This document shows, piece by piece, positions 43,819 through 53,519 of a DNA stretch of 64,000 nucleotides. The DNA comes from Accumulibacter appositus (GTDB taxonomy: Bacteria; Pseudomonadota; Gammaproteobacteria; Burkholderiales; Rhodocyclaceae). How positions within the stretch are numbered: the stretch's first letter is position 1; each line of letters begins with the position of its first letter. Both the position numbers and the translations under genes were made by a program. The notes beneath the pieces are model-generated. The model searched no databases and was not told where the DNA came from. It saw only the letters and a program-made list of their open reading frames with translations. The DNA lies in assembly GCF_035440685.1 (NCBI RefSeq), contig NZ_DAORMW010000018.1. One strand, written 5' to 3'.

Positions 43819-44471
43819 CTGCCGTCGTTGCGATTGCGTACCAGCGCCACCACCAGATCCGCCTCGGCGCGAGCGATGCCACAGTGCTGTGCAATCGTCG
43901 CGGCGTCCTGCCCCTGGGTGGCCATCTGCATGGCATCGTTGTAAAGCGGCGAAGCCACCTGCGCTGACGACTCCGCAATCTGCGACATCTGCGCCAACTG
44001 GTGCCGAAAGTCTTCGCGGGCAGCCAACAAGCCTTCGCGCAAATCGTCGACCTCGCAGCGCAACTGATAGACGTCTTCCTGCAGCGCCTCGATCAGCGCC
44101 TGCCCGGGAATTTCCGGCGGCGGTTCGTTCCAGGCGAAGTCAAGCTCCTCGGCGGCAATTGGCGGAGCCGCTTCCGCTGCACCGGCCAAGGGCGCTGATT
44201 CTGCCGCAGCGTGAGAATCACCGGCTTCGGCCTTAGCCCCCGCCACTGCTGGCGCTGGCGCTGGCGCCCCGGCAACCGCAGCATCCGTTTCCTGGATGCC
44301 GGTATAAGCAGCGAGCGCTGACTGCGCAAGCAGCGGCGCTACGGCGGCGCCGCGTTCGTTCTGCAGGCGACGCATGCGCAGAAAGAGGATGACGATGTAC
44401 GACAGCAGTAGCACGATGACCAGAATCAAGCCTTCGCGCCAGCCCAGACTGCCCAGTAGCTCGAAATCCAT
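43815..44471 (-). CDS. DUF2802 membrane-anchored protein
   Basis: This 218-residue protein has an N-terminal membrane helix (LILVIVLLLSYIVILFL, residues 16-32), an Ala/Pro-rich spacer, a coiled-coil stretch (EALQEDVYQLRCEVDDLREGLLAAREDF) and a C-terminal DUF2802 motif YNDAMQMATQGQDAATIAQHCGI with a helix-turn-helix-like shape. The function is unknown; family members are found in betaproteobacteria and gammaproteobacteria. The 210 bases between it and the thiolase gene show no feature. Confidence 0.8.
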   Translation of the reverse strand: MDFELLGSLGWREGLILVIVLLLSYIVILFLRMRRLQNERGAAVAPLLAQSALAAYTGIQETDAAVAGAPAPAPAVAGAKAEAGDSHAAAESAPLAGAAEAAPPIAAEELDFAWNEPPPEIPGQALIEALQEDVYQLRCEVDDLREGLLAAREDFRHQLAQMSQIAESSAQVASPLYNDAMQMATQGQDAATIAQHCGIARAEADLVVALVRNRNDGS

Positions 44472-44684
44472 TGCGCGCCCTAGTGACTGTGTTTGCCAGA
44501 CATTATCCCGGAAACTGCCGTTGACTGCTCACCTCACCGCGCCGAGGCCTTCGCCTGCCACGGCCTCCCGCGTTCAAGCGACCGTTCCAGCGCTTCGCAC
44601 GCACCGCCGACGACGACCCTGCCGCGATTGTGCCATAGACCAACACCGTCGAAAGGGTCTTCTTGCCGGGCGAGTAGCGCAAGT

Positions 44685-45887
44685 CTACTGCATGGACTCG
44701 AACAACCCGGCAGCACCCATGCCGGTGCCAATGCACATGGTCACCATACCGTAACGCTTTCCGGTGCGCAGCAGTCCATGCACCAGCGTCGCCGTCCGGA
44801 CGGCGCCGGTCGCCCCCAGCGGGTGGCCCAGGGCAATCGCCCCGCCGAGTGGATTCACCTTCGTCGGGTCGAGCTCGAGCGTGCGCATCACGGCCAGCGC
44901 CTGCGCGGCAAAGGCCTCGTTTAGCTCGAACCAGTCCACGTCGTCCTGGCGGACACCGGCTTGCTTGAGCACCCGCGGAATCGCCTCGACCGGGCCAATG
45001 CCCATGATCTCGGGTGCCACGCCCGCCACCGCGAAGCCGGCAAAACGCGCCAGCGGCTGCAGATTGAACTGCTTGAGAATTCTTTCCGACACCACCAGCA
45101 CCGCCGCTGCACCGTCGGACATCTGCGAACTGTTGCCGGCGGTAACCGAGCCGCGCGCGGCGAATACCGGCCGCAAGCGAGCGAGCCTTTCGACGCTGCT
45201 GTCCGAACGCGGGCCTTCGTCAGTCTCGGCCAGGAACTCCTTGACCTGCACGTCACCCGTCTGCAGATTCGGCAACCGTGCAGTCACCGCGTACGGTGAA
45301 ATCTCGGCCTTGAAATGGCCGGCGGCGATGGCCGCGCAGGCTTTCTGGTGCGAGGCGACCGCGAAGGCATCCTGATCGTCGCGCGAAATCTTCCACTGGG
45401 CGGCGACTTTTTCGGCGGTGAGACCCATTCCAAAAGCAATCGCGTAGTTCTCTTCCTTTTCGAAGAGGGCCGGATTGAGAGCGATCTTGTTACCCATGAT
45501 CTGGTTCATCAGCGACATCGTTTCCGTACCGGCAGCGACCATCACCTCGGCTTCACCGAGCCGAATGCGATCCGCGGCCATGGCCACCGCCTGCACGCCG
45601 GATGCGCAGAAGCGGTTCACAGTTACCCCGGGGACGGTGTTCGGCATGCCGGCCAGCAGCAAGCCGATCCGCGCGACGTTCATTCCCTGCTCGGCCTCGG
45701 GCATAGCGCAGCCGACGATCACGTCCTCGACCATTGCCGGGTCGATCGCCGGTGCCTGCGCCAGCACCGAGGCGATGGCGTGCGCCAGCATGTCGTCAGG
45801 CCGAACGTGCCCGAGCATGCCCTTGCGTCGGCCCACCGGCAAGCGTGTGGCGGCAACGATGTAAGCGTCCTGAATCTGTTTACTCAT
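44685..45887 (-). CDS. Acetyl-CoA acyltransferase (thiolase) of beta-oxidation
   Basis: This 400-residue thiolase has the acyl-enzyme Cys in NRFCASGVQA, NEAFAAQALAV, GHPLGATGAVR and the second Cys in CIGTGMGAA. It cleaves 3-ketoacyl-CoA to acetyl-CoA. The ATG at 45887 (MSKQIQDAYIV) is placed after an AGGAGAACAG ribosome site. It lies 28 bases after the fused hydroxyacyl-CoA dehydrogenase gene in a two-gene fad operon. Confidence 0.93.
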   Translation of the reverse strand: MSKQIQDAYIVAATRLPVGRRKGMLGHVRPDDMLAHAIASVLAQAPAIDPAMVEDVIVGCAMPEAEQGMNVARIGLLLAGMPNTVPGVTVNRFCASGVQAVAMAADRIRLGEAEVMVAAGTETMSLMNQIMGNKIALNPALFEKEENYAIAFGMGLTAEKVAAQWKISRDDQDAFAVASHQKACAAIAAGHFKAEISPYAVTARLPNLQTGDVQVKEFLAETDEGPRSDSSVERLARLRPVFAARGSVTAGNSSQMSDGAAAVLVVSERILKQFNLQPLARFAGFAVAGVAPEIMGIGPVEAIPRVLKQAGVRQDDVDWFELNEAFAAQALAVMRTLELDPTKVNPLGGAIALGHPLGATGAVRTATLVHGLLRTGKRYGMVTMCIGTGMGAAGLFESMQ

Positions 45888-45915
45888 GATCTGTTCTCCT
45901 TGCGTGCGCAGTGGC

Positions 45916-48303
45916 TTAGTTACGTAGCGGCTTGCCGGTAGCCAGTGTGTGCTCAATGCGTTGCCGTGTTTTCTCGTTCTTCAGCAGTTCGACGAAGAGC
46001 TGGCGCTCGACGCTGAGCAACCACTGCTCGTCGACCAGCGATCCGGTCTCGACGTCGCCACCGCAGAGCGCGGTGGCTGCTGCCTTGGCAACCGCGTAGT
46101 CATGCGCCGAAATCATGCCGCCTTCCTTCATGTTGACCAGCATCATTTCGCAGTTGGCGATGCCGGTACGACCGGCGACCTTGATCTGGCGCGGTGAAAG
46201 ACGCGGGTAATAGCCGGCCTCCGCAAGTCCGCGCGCCTCGCGTAGCGCGACGTAAAGCAGTTCCTTGGCGTTGAAGACGATGTTGTCCGACTCGGTGGCG
46301 AAACCCAGTTCCCTGGCCTGCGCAGCGCTCTTTGAAACCGTCGCCATGGCGACGGTCATAAACACCGGCTGGATGAATTCGAAGGGGTCGTTGCCGGCGG
46401 TCTTCGCGGCCTGCTGCGCGGCGCGGATAGCGAACTCCTTGTAGCCGCCACCGGCCGGGATCAGACCGACCCCAGCTTCGACCAGCCCAATGTAGCTCTC
46501 CAGCGCGATTACCCGCTTGGCAGCGTGCATCAGAAACTCGCAGCCACCGCCGAGAGCCATGCCCTGTACCGCCGCAATCACCGGCACCTTGGCGTACTTG
46601 AGTGCCATCGACGTGTTCTGGAATTCGGCGACGTACTTTTCGAGCAGTTCGAACTGACCCGCGGCGATCGCGTCGCTGACTTCCTTGAGATTGGCACCAA
46701 AGGCAAATGGCGCCTCATGCCAGAGCACCAGCGCACGGTAATCGGCTTCGGCACGAGCGACAGCTTCCTGCAAACCGACGATCACCTCACGTCCGAGGGT
46801 ATGGTTGCGCGTCTTGACGCTGACGATGGCGATGCCGTCGTCGACCTGCGGAAGGGTCCACAGGCGAACACCGTCGTTCTCCCACACTGGCGAACCACTG
46901 ATCTCGGCTTCACTCAATACCCGCTCGGGGAAAATCTGCCGCTGATAGACAGGCAGCGCCGAACGGGGCTGATAAGCGTCGGCGCTCGCCGAGTACGAGC
47001 CTTGCGGTGTGTGCACGCCCTTCGCGGCGACCTGGCCAAAGACCCAGGCCGGCAGCGCTGCCGGACTCATCGCCCGACCGGCATCGACGTCGGCCTTGAC
47101 CGCCGCGGCGATCGCCTGCCAGCCAGCCGCCTGCCAGCTTTCGAACGGCCCCTGCGCCCAGCCAAAGCCCCAACGCATGGCGAAGTCGAGATCGCGGGCG
47201 TTATCGGCAACTTCGGCAAGGTGGAAAGCGGCATAGTGGAAGATGTCCCGGAAAATCGCCCACAGAAACTGCGCCTGCGGATGCTCGCTGGCGCGCAGCT
47301 GGGCGAACTTTTCGGCCGGATTGCGGTTCTTGAGGATCGTCAGCACGGTCGGATCGATCTCGGCAGCGCTTTCGCGATAATCCTGCGCCGCCAGGTCGAG
47401 CACCTTGATCGCCCGACCATCCTTGCGGAAAATCCCGCAGCGCGTCTTCTGACCGAGCGCGCCCTTGGCAATCAGTGCCGCCAGCCAGGCCGGAACGGCG
47501 TAATGGCCGTGCCAGGGATCGTCGGGCAAGGTGTCCTGCATGGTCTTGATGACGTGCGCCAGGGTATCCAGACCGACGACGTCGGCAGTACGATAGGTAG
47601 CACTCTTCGGACGCCCGATGATTGGACCGGTGAGCGCATCGACGAGGTCGAAGCCGAGGCCGAGGCGCTCGGTGTGGTGCATCACCGCCAGGATCGAGAA
47701 GACGCCGACGCGATTGGCGACGAAGTTCGGCGTATCGCGGGCACGCACGATGCCCTTGCCGAGACGCGAGACCAGCCATGATTCGAGATTGTCGAGCAGC
47801 ACCGGGTCGGTGCCCTGCGTGGCGATCAGTTCGACGAGATGCATATAGCGCGGCGGATTGAAAAAATGGATGCCGCAAAAGCGTGAACGCAAGACCTCAG
47901 GCAAGGCTTCCGAGAGACGGTTGATCGACAGACCCGAGGTATTCGAAGCAATGATCGCCGCTGGCGAGACGAAGGGTGCAATCTGGCGATAGAGATCGTC
48001 TTTCCACTCGCTCTTCTCGGCGATGGCTTCGATGATCAGATCGCAATCGCGCAACTGCTCAAGGTGCTGCGCGTAGTTGGCGGCGTCGATGTAAGCGACC
48101 CGATCCTTGCTGGCCAACGGCGACGGTTCAAGCTTGCGGAGTGCGTCGATGGCGCGGCTGACGATTCCGTTGGCGTCGCCCTCCTTGGCGGGCAGGTCGA
48201 AAAGCAGTACCGGCACTTCAGCATTGGCGAGATGCGCGGCAATCTGTGCCCCCATCACCCCCGCCCCGAGTACCGCGGCCTTGCGTACGATGAAGTTGCT
48301 CAA
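45916..48303 (-). CDS. 3-Hydroxyacyl-CoA dehydrogenase/enoyl-CoA hydratase, HAD-first type
   Basis: This 795-residue bifunctional protein has the NAD-binding dehydrogenase part first (LGAGVMGAQIAAHLANAEVPV) and a C-terminal crotonase part (GMALGGGCEFLMHAAKR, VGLIPAGGG). This order is opposite to FadB/FadJ and like the FadN-type proteins. It hydrates and oxidises enoyl-CoA. It starts an operon with the downstream thiolase and has a sigma-70 promoter with an overlapping operator upstream. Confidence 0.93.
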   Translation of the reverse strand: MSNFIVRKAAVLGAGVMGAQIAAHLANAEVPVLLFDLPAKEGDANGIVSRAIDALRKLEPSPLASKDRVAYIDAANYAQHLEQLRDCDLIIEAIAEKSEWKDDLYRQIAPFVSPAAIIASNTSGLSINRLSEALPEVLRSRFCGIHFFNPPRYMHLVELIATQGTDPVLLDNLESWLVSRLGKGIVRARDTPNFVANRVGVFSILAVMHHTERLGLGFDLVDALTGPIIGRPKSATYRTADVVGLDTLAHVIKTMQDTLPDDPWHGHYAVPAWLAALIAKGALGQKTRCGIFRKDGRAIKVLDLAAQDYRESAAEIDPTVLTILKNRNPAEKFAQLRASEHPQAQFLWAIFRDIFHYAAFHLAEVADNARDLDFAMRWGFGWAQGPFESWQAAGWQAIAAAVKADVDAGRAMSPAALPAWVFGQVAAKGVHTPQGSYSASADAYQPRSALPVYQRQIFPERVLSEAEISGSPVWENDGVRLWTLPQVDDGIAIVSVKTRNHTLGREVIVGLQEAVARAEADYRALVLWHEAPFAFGANLKEVSDAIAAGQFELLEKYVAEFQNTSMALKYAKVPVIAAVQGMALGGGCEFLMHAAKRVIALESYIGLVEAGVGLIPAGGGYKEFAIRAAQQAAKTAGNDPFEFIQPVFMTVAMATVSKSAAQARELGFATESDNIVFNAKELLYVALREARGLAEAGYYPRLSPRQIKVAGRTGIANCEMMLVNMKEGGMISAHDYAVAKAAATALCGGDVETGSLVDEQWLLSVERQLFVELLKNEKTRQRIEHTLATGKPLRN

Positions 48304-48375
48304 GCTGTCCTCCTATTCCTGTCGGTTTATCCGCGCGCACCGGGAAGACCCCGCTGCGCACTTGCCAAAAAACAC

Positions 48376-48391
48376 TCAAACGAACGTTTGA
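48376..48391. promoter_or_regulatory. Operator palindrome for TetR regulator, fad operon
   Basis: TCAAACGAACGTTTGA lies at the start site of the operon. Read on the minus strand it is TCAAACGTTCGTTTGA, identical to the inner 16 bases of the palindrome at 56731. It matches the PsrA-type pattern CAAAC-N4-GTTTG. Confidence 0.7.
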
Positions 48392-48419
48392 ATTATACCT
48401 TTCCAGCTTTCATCGTCAA
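48392..48419 (-). promoter_or_regulatory. Sigma-70 promoter of the second fad operon
   Basis: On the minus strand TTGACG (48414-48419) and TATAAT (48392-48397) are separated by 16 bases. The operator lies just downstream of the -10, so a bound repressor would block initiation. Confidence 0.75.
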
Positions 48420-48470
48420 GCCAAGGGCAGCGGCAAATAGGGTGATGCACAGGCCCACCCGACGGCGGTC

Positions 48471-48500
48471 AAAAAAAAACCCCGGAATCCGGGGTTTTTT
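48471..48500. terminator. Bidirectional terminator after fadL
   Basis: CCCCGGAATCCGGGG is flanked by A9 and T6. It lies 18 bases past the fadL stop on the minus strand and would end fadL transcription before the fad promoter. Confidence 0.85.
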
Positions 48501-48518
48501 CTAAGGCCTGCCGCTTGC

Positions 48519-49850
48519 TCAGAAAGCCAGCGAGTATTGCGCTCCGAAAAGCCAGACGCTCGAGTCATAATCGCCGGTAACCGTGCCACGATTGGTCAAG
48601 GGATTCGTCGTGGTCTCGTTTTGGTTGATCTTCGTATTCGGGATGTAAATGTAGGCCGCACCGAGTTCAAGCGTCTGCTCCTTGGCCGGCTTCCACTGCA
48701 TTCCGGCGGTAAACCAGGTGCGATCGTTGTCGGGCAGAGACGTCAAACGGGTGCTCGAACTCTTGACAGGAGTCTGGTCGTAGGCAATTCCAAACATGAA
48801 CTTGATGGCGTCCGTGTACCTGTAGTTGGCGCCCATGGCGACACGCCAGGTATCGTCGAAATTTGCATGCAGGATCTGCGCAGGAGCACCGCTCTGCGGC
48901 CCCGAGGTGCGGATGATGTCGACGTCCTGAATCGAACTCCATCCCGTCCAGGAGACATCGCCCAGCATCTCCCAGCGGTCGCTCAGCTGCTGCGAAACGC
49001 TCAGAATGAAGGTATCCGGAACCTTGAGGTCGGCCTCGACATCGCTCGCCCCACCGGCATTTGCCAGGCCCAAGGCGGTGGCATTGCCAGCTGCAGTACC
49101 ATCGCCATTCAGTTTGACTTTTCCGTCGGTATGGAACTGGACGGTCGAGCGATACGACAAGCCGACCTTGGTCGATGGCGAAAGTGTAAACAAGGCACCG
49201 ATGTTCCAGCCCCAGGCATCGTCGTCGATGCTCATGTGCGATTCCACCTGCGGCAGCGCCCCAAAGCGCCGGGCAGGAAGAACAGCCACCTGCCGATAGT
49301 AATCGGCCTCGATCTTCTGCCAGCTGAAGCCGGCACCCAGCGATACCTTTTCGTTGACCCGATAGGCAATCGAGGGATTGATGTTGATCGTCTTGATGTC
49401 GAACTCGTTCGACTGCGCACTACCCTTCCACGGCTTATCGTATTTGGTCGCATTGCCGAACGGCGCGCTGATACCGAGACCGATATAGAGGTCCTTGTTC
49501 AGCGCCCACGAGATATAGCCGTTCGGGATAAACGCCCAGCTACCGGCATCGTCACCGTCGCCAACGGCGGGACTACTGAAGACCCCGACAGCTGAACCCT
49601 GGTTATTGAACTTGAAACTCGGCCGCACCGCCGTAAAACCGCCAGAGACTTCGCGCGCCTGCAGTTGCGTCATTCCAGCCGGGTTCCAAAAAATCGTGCT
49701 GGCGTCGCTGGCCTTGGCCGCTGAACCGGCGTAGGCATTGCCAAGACCGCTGCCCGCCTCCAACAATTGAAAACCCGAGGCACTCGCCGCGCCCGAAAAC
49801 GCCGCCAGAAGCAGTGCCGGCATCACCCTCATCGAAATCCGCTGTGCCAT
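48519..49850 (-). CDS. fadL: FadL-family outer-membrane fatty acid transporter
   Basis: This 443-residue outer-membrane beta-barrel has a signal peptide cleaved after ASAS. The mature protein begins GFQLLEAGSGLGNAYAG, the FadL N-terminal hatch segment, followed by STIFWNPAGMT, and ends in an aromatic C-terminus (SLAF). It imports long-chain hydrophobic compounds. The ATG at 49850 is preferred to the longer start at 49901. It lies between the two fad operons with its own terminator. Confidence 0.92.
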   Translation of the reverse strand: MAQRISMRVMPALLLAAFSGAASASGFQLLEAGSGLGNAYAGSAAKASDASTIFWNPAGMTQLQAREVSGGFTAVRPSFKFNNQGSAVGVFSSPAVGDGDDAGSWAFIPNGYISWALNKDLYIGLGISAPFGNATKYDKPWKGSAQSNEFDIKTININPSIAYRVNEKVSLGAGFSWQKIEADYYRQVAVLPARRFGALPQVESHMSIDDDAWGWNIGALFTLSPSTKVGLSYRSTVQFHTDGKVKLNGDGTAAGNATALGLANAGGASDVEADLKVPDTFILSVSQQLSDRWEMLGDVSWTGWSSIQDVDIIRTSGPQSGAPAQILHANFDDTWRVAMGANYRYTDAIKFMFGIAYDQTPVKSSSTRLTSLPDNDRTWFTAGMQWKPAKEQTLELGAAYIYIPNTKINQNETTTNPLTNRGTVTGDYDSSVWLFGAQYSLAF

Positions 49851-50062
49851 TTTTTTGTCTCCCCCTTGAATGTGATCTCGCGTGGCTTTTTCGCCACACA
49901 CGATTTGCTTTGGACAAGCACATGCTAAGGCCAGCTACCAGAAAAATCTCTAGTTACACGACGTTCGGCAGCGCTTGCTTGTCCCCATGTTGGTTAATTA
50001 CAACAGGGCTGAGCGCGGCTTCAGTGGCTTTACAGTAATTTGTCCGGCAGTTACCGAGGTTT

Positions 50063-51994
50063 TCAGGCGCTACGGTTCCTCATATAGTGGAGCGGCCCGC
50101 CGGTAAACGGCGCAAAGCCAGTGCCGAAAATGACCCCTGCATCAGCCAGATCGGCATCGGCGACCACGCCGTCGCTAACCAGCTTCTGAGTCTGGTCGAG
50201 CAAGGGTGCGAGCAGACGCTCGGCAAGCCCAGCCGGCACGGTTCCCGGCACGCCCTTGGCCACTTTTCCTGCCCGGTATTGGTAGAACCCGCGACCTGCT
50301 TTCTTGCCGAGGTGACCCGCATTGTAGTGCTCGACGAGGCAGCGTGGCGGCTCTGCATTTCCACCAGCGAGGCTCTTGCCCGCAGCCATGGCGACATCGA
50401 GACCGACCATGTCGACCAGCTCGATCGGCCCCATCGGCATGCCGAAGGCGAGCATCGCTTCGTCGACGGTCTCCAGGGCGAGCCCCTCGTCGACGGCGCG
50501 CATGGCTTCGAGCATGTAGGGCCCGAGAACGGCGTTGACCAGAAATCCGGGTGCGCTCTTGACCGGCAGCGGCAGGCGATCGATCTGTTTGACGAAGGCC
50601 GTGCCTCGCGCCAGCGTTTCTGCATCGGCGCCGTCGGCAGCGACGACTTCGACCAGCGGCATCTTGGCCACCGGATTGAAGAAGTGAATGCCGATCAGGC
50701 GTCCCGGCCGGCTCAAGCAACTGTTCAAGTCCTCGATCCGGAGACTGGAAGTATTGGTCGCCAGCACCGCGTCGGGCTTGATCACCGCATCGAGCTGCTC
50801 GAGCAAGGCGCGCTTGGCCTCGAGGTTTTCGAAGATGGCTTCGATCACCACGTCGGCACTCCTGGCCCCATGCCCTTCGGGGTCCGGAATGAGGCGATCC
50901 ATGGCGCTGCGCAACTCGTACGGATCCCTGATCCGCTTCGCGTACGCCGCGTAAGCACGCTGCAAGGCCGGCGCGATGCGCTCCATTCCCTGATCCTGCA
51001 GGGTAACCGTCAGCCCACGCAGGGCGCACCAGGCAGCAATGTCGCCGCCCATCACGCCGGCGCCGACGACGTGCACCCGTTTCGCCTGAAAGTTGCTCGC
51101 TTTGCCGAATCCCTTGAGCCGCTCCTGCATGAAAAACACGCGTACCAGATTGCGAGCGGTCGGCGAACGGACAAGCCTGTCGATCAGTTCGGGGGCGGCC
51201 AGCGCGTTGCCCTGGTGCTTTTCCCAGAGCTCGATGATCGCGTAGGGCGCCGGGTAATGCTCGATACGTGCGCGCTTGCCGACCTGTTTGCGCGCCGCCC
51301 GGGCGACCAGCGGCCGCAAGGGGCCGCCGTTGAGCAGCCGTTGCAACAAGGCTGGACGGCGGCGGGGCTGATCGGCGAGGACCAGCAGCGCCGCCGCATT
51401 GTCCATCACCCGTGCCGGCACGCAGTCATCGGCGAGACCCGCGCGTTTGGCGCGCTTAGCGTCAAGCGACTTGCCGGTGAGCATCATGTCCAGCGCTGCC
51501 TGCGGACCGATTCGCGCGGGCAGGCGCAGCATCCCGCCCCAGCCGGGCACGATGCCCAGCATCACCTCCGGCAAGCCGAGTCGTGTGGTCGGCTCGTCGA
51601 CCGCCAGCAGGTAGCGACACGCCAGTGCCAATTCGAGACCGCCGCCCAGGCAATGGCCGCGTACCAGCGCCAGCGTCGGGTAGGTGACCGCGGCCAGGCG
51701 ATTGAAAAGCTGCCAGCCGCGCTCGACCAATGCCACCCCTTTTGCCGCTGTGTCGAGCTGCGTAAACTCCTGGATGTCGGCGCCGGCGATGAAACCGGCC
51801 GACTTCCCGGAGCGGAAAATCAGTCCTCTTGGCGGACTGCTGTCGAGCCGGTCGAGAATCAGCGCCAGTTCATCCATCACGGCACTGGAGAGCGAATTGG
51901 TCGATTCGCCGGCCTTGTCGAGAGTTGCCCAGGCCAGCCCATCGGCGTCCACCGCCAGCCGCCAATTCTGATAGTTATTTTCATCCTTGTTCAT
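50063..51994 (-). CDS. Enoyl-CoA hydratase/3-hydroxyacyl-CoA dehydrogenase, FadJ-like
   Basis: This 643-residue bifunctional protein has the crotonase part first (GHCLGGGLELALACRYLLA, LGLPEVMLGIVPGWGG) and the dehydrogenase part second (VHVVGAGVMGGDIAAWCALRG, HFFNPVAKMPLVEVV). The order is that of FadB/FadJ, but at 643 residues it is shorter than the usual 700-plus. It acts with the thiolase encoded upstream. Repeat copy D fills the spacer before it. Confidence 0.92.
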   Translation of the reverse strand: MNKDENNYQNWRLAVDADGLAWATLDKAGESTNSLSSAVMDELALILDRLDSSPPRGLIFRSGKSAGFIAGADIQEFTQLDTAAKGVALVERGWQLFNRLAAVTYPTLALVRGHCLGGGLELALACRYLLAVDEPTTRLGLPEVMLGIVPGWGGMLRLPARIGPQAALDMMLTGKSLDAKRAKRAGLADDCVPARVMDNAAALLVLADQPRRRPALLQRLLNGGPLRPLVARAARKQVGKRARIEHYPAPYAIIELWEKHQGNALAAPELIDRLVRSPTARNLVRVFFMQERLKGFGKASNFQAKRVHVVGAGVMGGDIAAWCALRGLTVTLQDQGMERIAPALQRAYAAYAKRIRDPYELRSAMDRLIPDPEGHGARSADVVIEAIFENLEAKRALLEQLDAVIKPDAVLATNTSSLRIEDLNSCLSRPGRLIGIHFFNPVAKMPLVEVVAADGADAETLARGTAFVKQIDRLPLPVKSAPGFLVNAVLGPYMLEAMRAVDEGLALETVDEAMLAFGMPMGPIELVDMVGLDVAMAAGKSLAGGNAEPPRCLVEHYNAGHLGKKAGRGFYQYRAGKVAKGVPGTVPAGLAERLLAPLLDQTQKLVSDGVVADADLADAGVIFGTGFAPFTGGPLHYMRNRSA

Positions 51995-52015
51995 GCGTTC
52001 GTCTCCTGTTTTCCG

Positions 52016-52137
52016 CTAACGGTCATGGCATGTCGAGATACCCAAGATCATGAAAGTCATGACCGTCCCCCTCTTTCCCCGCCCTTCTCCCGCAGCGGGG
52101 AGAGATTCGTGAGTCGCATACGCTACGTTCACATTAA
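52016..52137. repeat. Dispersed intergenic three-hairpin repeat, copy D
   Basis: This is in the inverse orientation. The reverse complement reads TTAATGTGAACGTAGCGTAT, then a TCTCCCCGCTGCGGGAGA hairpin, and CGGTCATGAC...CATGACCGTTAGCGG. It lies between the FadJ-like and thiolase genes. Confidence 0.8.
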
Positions 52138-52143
52138 CGGCCA

Positions 52144-53433
52144 TCAGGCAGTGGTCTCGATAAGCATGGCCCCGCCCTGGCCGCCACCAATGCAAATCGC
52201 CGCGACACCGCGCCTGACCTTGGCCTGGCGCATAGCGTGCAGCAGGTGCAGCACGATGCGTGCACCGGAGGCGCCGACCGGGTGACCGACGGCCACCGCG
52301 CCACCATCGACGTTGAGACGCCCCCGCGGTAACGCACCAAGCGCCTGCGGCAGGCCAAGCTGGTCACGGCAGTAGTCGTCCGACTCCCAGGCAGCGAGAC
52401 AGGCCAGCACCTGTGCGGCGAAAGCCTCATTGATTTCCCAGAGGTCGATATCCTCGAGCGCCAGTCCGTTGCGCTGCAGGATGGGCGTCGCCGCGTGGAC
52501 CGGACCCAGGCCCATCTGCGCCGGATCGAGACCCGCCCACTGACTATCACTGATGCGGCCGAGTGGTTCGAGCTGCCAATGATCGACGGCAGCCTGCGAA
52601 GCGAGTATCAGCCAGGCGGCGCCGTCTGTGATCTGCGAGCTGTTGCCCGGTGTGACGCGGCCATAGCGACGATCGAAAAACGGCTTCAGCTTGCTCAGGC
52701 TATTGAGGTTCGAATCGGCGCGAACACCGTCGTCTTCGCTATAGACCGTGCCTTTGCCATCGACCAGTGGAACGACCTCGCCGAAGTGGCCGACAGCGCG
52801 GGCGGCGACGGCACGCTGGTGGCTGCCGACGCTGAACTGATCCATGTCATGGCGCGAAATGTCGAAGCGCCAGGCGAGATTTTCGGCGGTCTGCCCCATC
52901 AGCAAACCGATGTTCGGGTCGGTCAAGCCTTTCAGCAGCCCGATCACCGGTGACAGCAGTTGCGCCGGACGCAACTTGGCGAAAACGCCGACCTTCTGGC
53001 CGAGCGTCCTGGCCTGCATCATCTGTGCGAACCAGCGCACCATCGCTTCCGAGTACAGCAGCGGCGCATGCGACAGGGCATCGACGCCACCCGCCAGGAC
53101 CAGTTGCGAGCGTCCGTTCTGGATATTGGCGATCGCCGAATCGAGCGCCTGCATGCCGCTGGCGCAGTTGCGCATCACCGTCCAGCCCGGCACCTTGTGG
53201 CCGCAACCGAGTCGCAGAGCGACAACGCGACCGATATTCACCTCGTCCGGAGAAGGGCTGGCGCAACCGAGAATCACTTCGTCGAGGTCGGTCGGCGCGA
53301 AGCACTGGCGAATCAGCAGCGCGCGCCCGGCCTGCAGCGCCAGATCGCTCGCCGAGAATGGCCCGGGCGCGTTGCGCCCCTTGAGAAATGGCGTTCTCGC
53401 GCCATCCACGACATACACCGGCTGAAATTCCAT
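52144..53433 (-). CDS. FadI-like acetyl-CoA acyltransferase
   Basis: This 429-residue thiolase has the acyl-enzyme Cys in NCASGMQALD, NEAFAAQVLAC, GHPVGASGARI and CIGGGQGGA. It is distinct from the thiolase at 44685. The ATG at 53433 follows AAGGAG at six bases. It is paired with the FadJ-like protein and lies downstream of fadE in the first fad operon. Confidence 0.93.
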   Translation of the reverse strand: MEFQPVYVVDGARTPFLKGRNAPGPFSASDLALQAGRALLIRQCFAPTDLDEVILGCASPSPDEVNIGRVVALRLGCGHKVPGWTVMRNCASGMQALDSAIANIQNGRSQLVLAGGVDALSHAPLLYSEAMVRWFAQMMQARTLGQKVGVFAKLRPAQLLSPVIGLLKGLTDPNIGLLMGQTAENLAWRFDISRHDMDQFSVGSHQRAVAARAVGHFGEVVPLVDGKGTVYSEDDGVRADSNLNSLSKLKPFFDRRYGRVTPGNSSQITDGAAWLILASQAAVDHWQLEPLGRISDSQWAGLDPAQMGLGPVHAATPILQRNGLALEDIDLWEINEAFAAQVLACLAAWESDDYCRDQLGLPQALGALPRGRLNVDGGAVAVGHPVGASGARIVLHLLHAMRQAKVRRGVAAICIGGGQGGAMLIETTA

Positions 53434-53519
53434 TTCCACTCCTTTCTTGCGGCTCACTGCCGAGCAGAGGCGACGACACGAAGCACGTGCCGCGCCTCTG
53501 TCCCGAGCTTTGATCGCTT

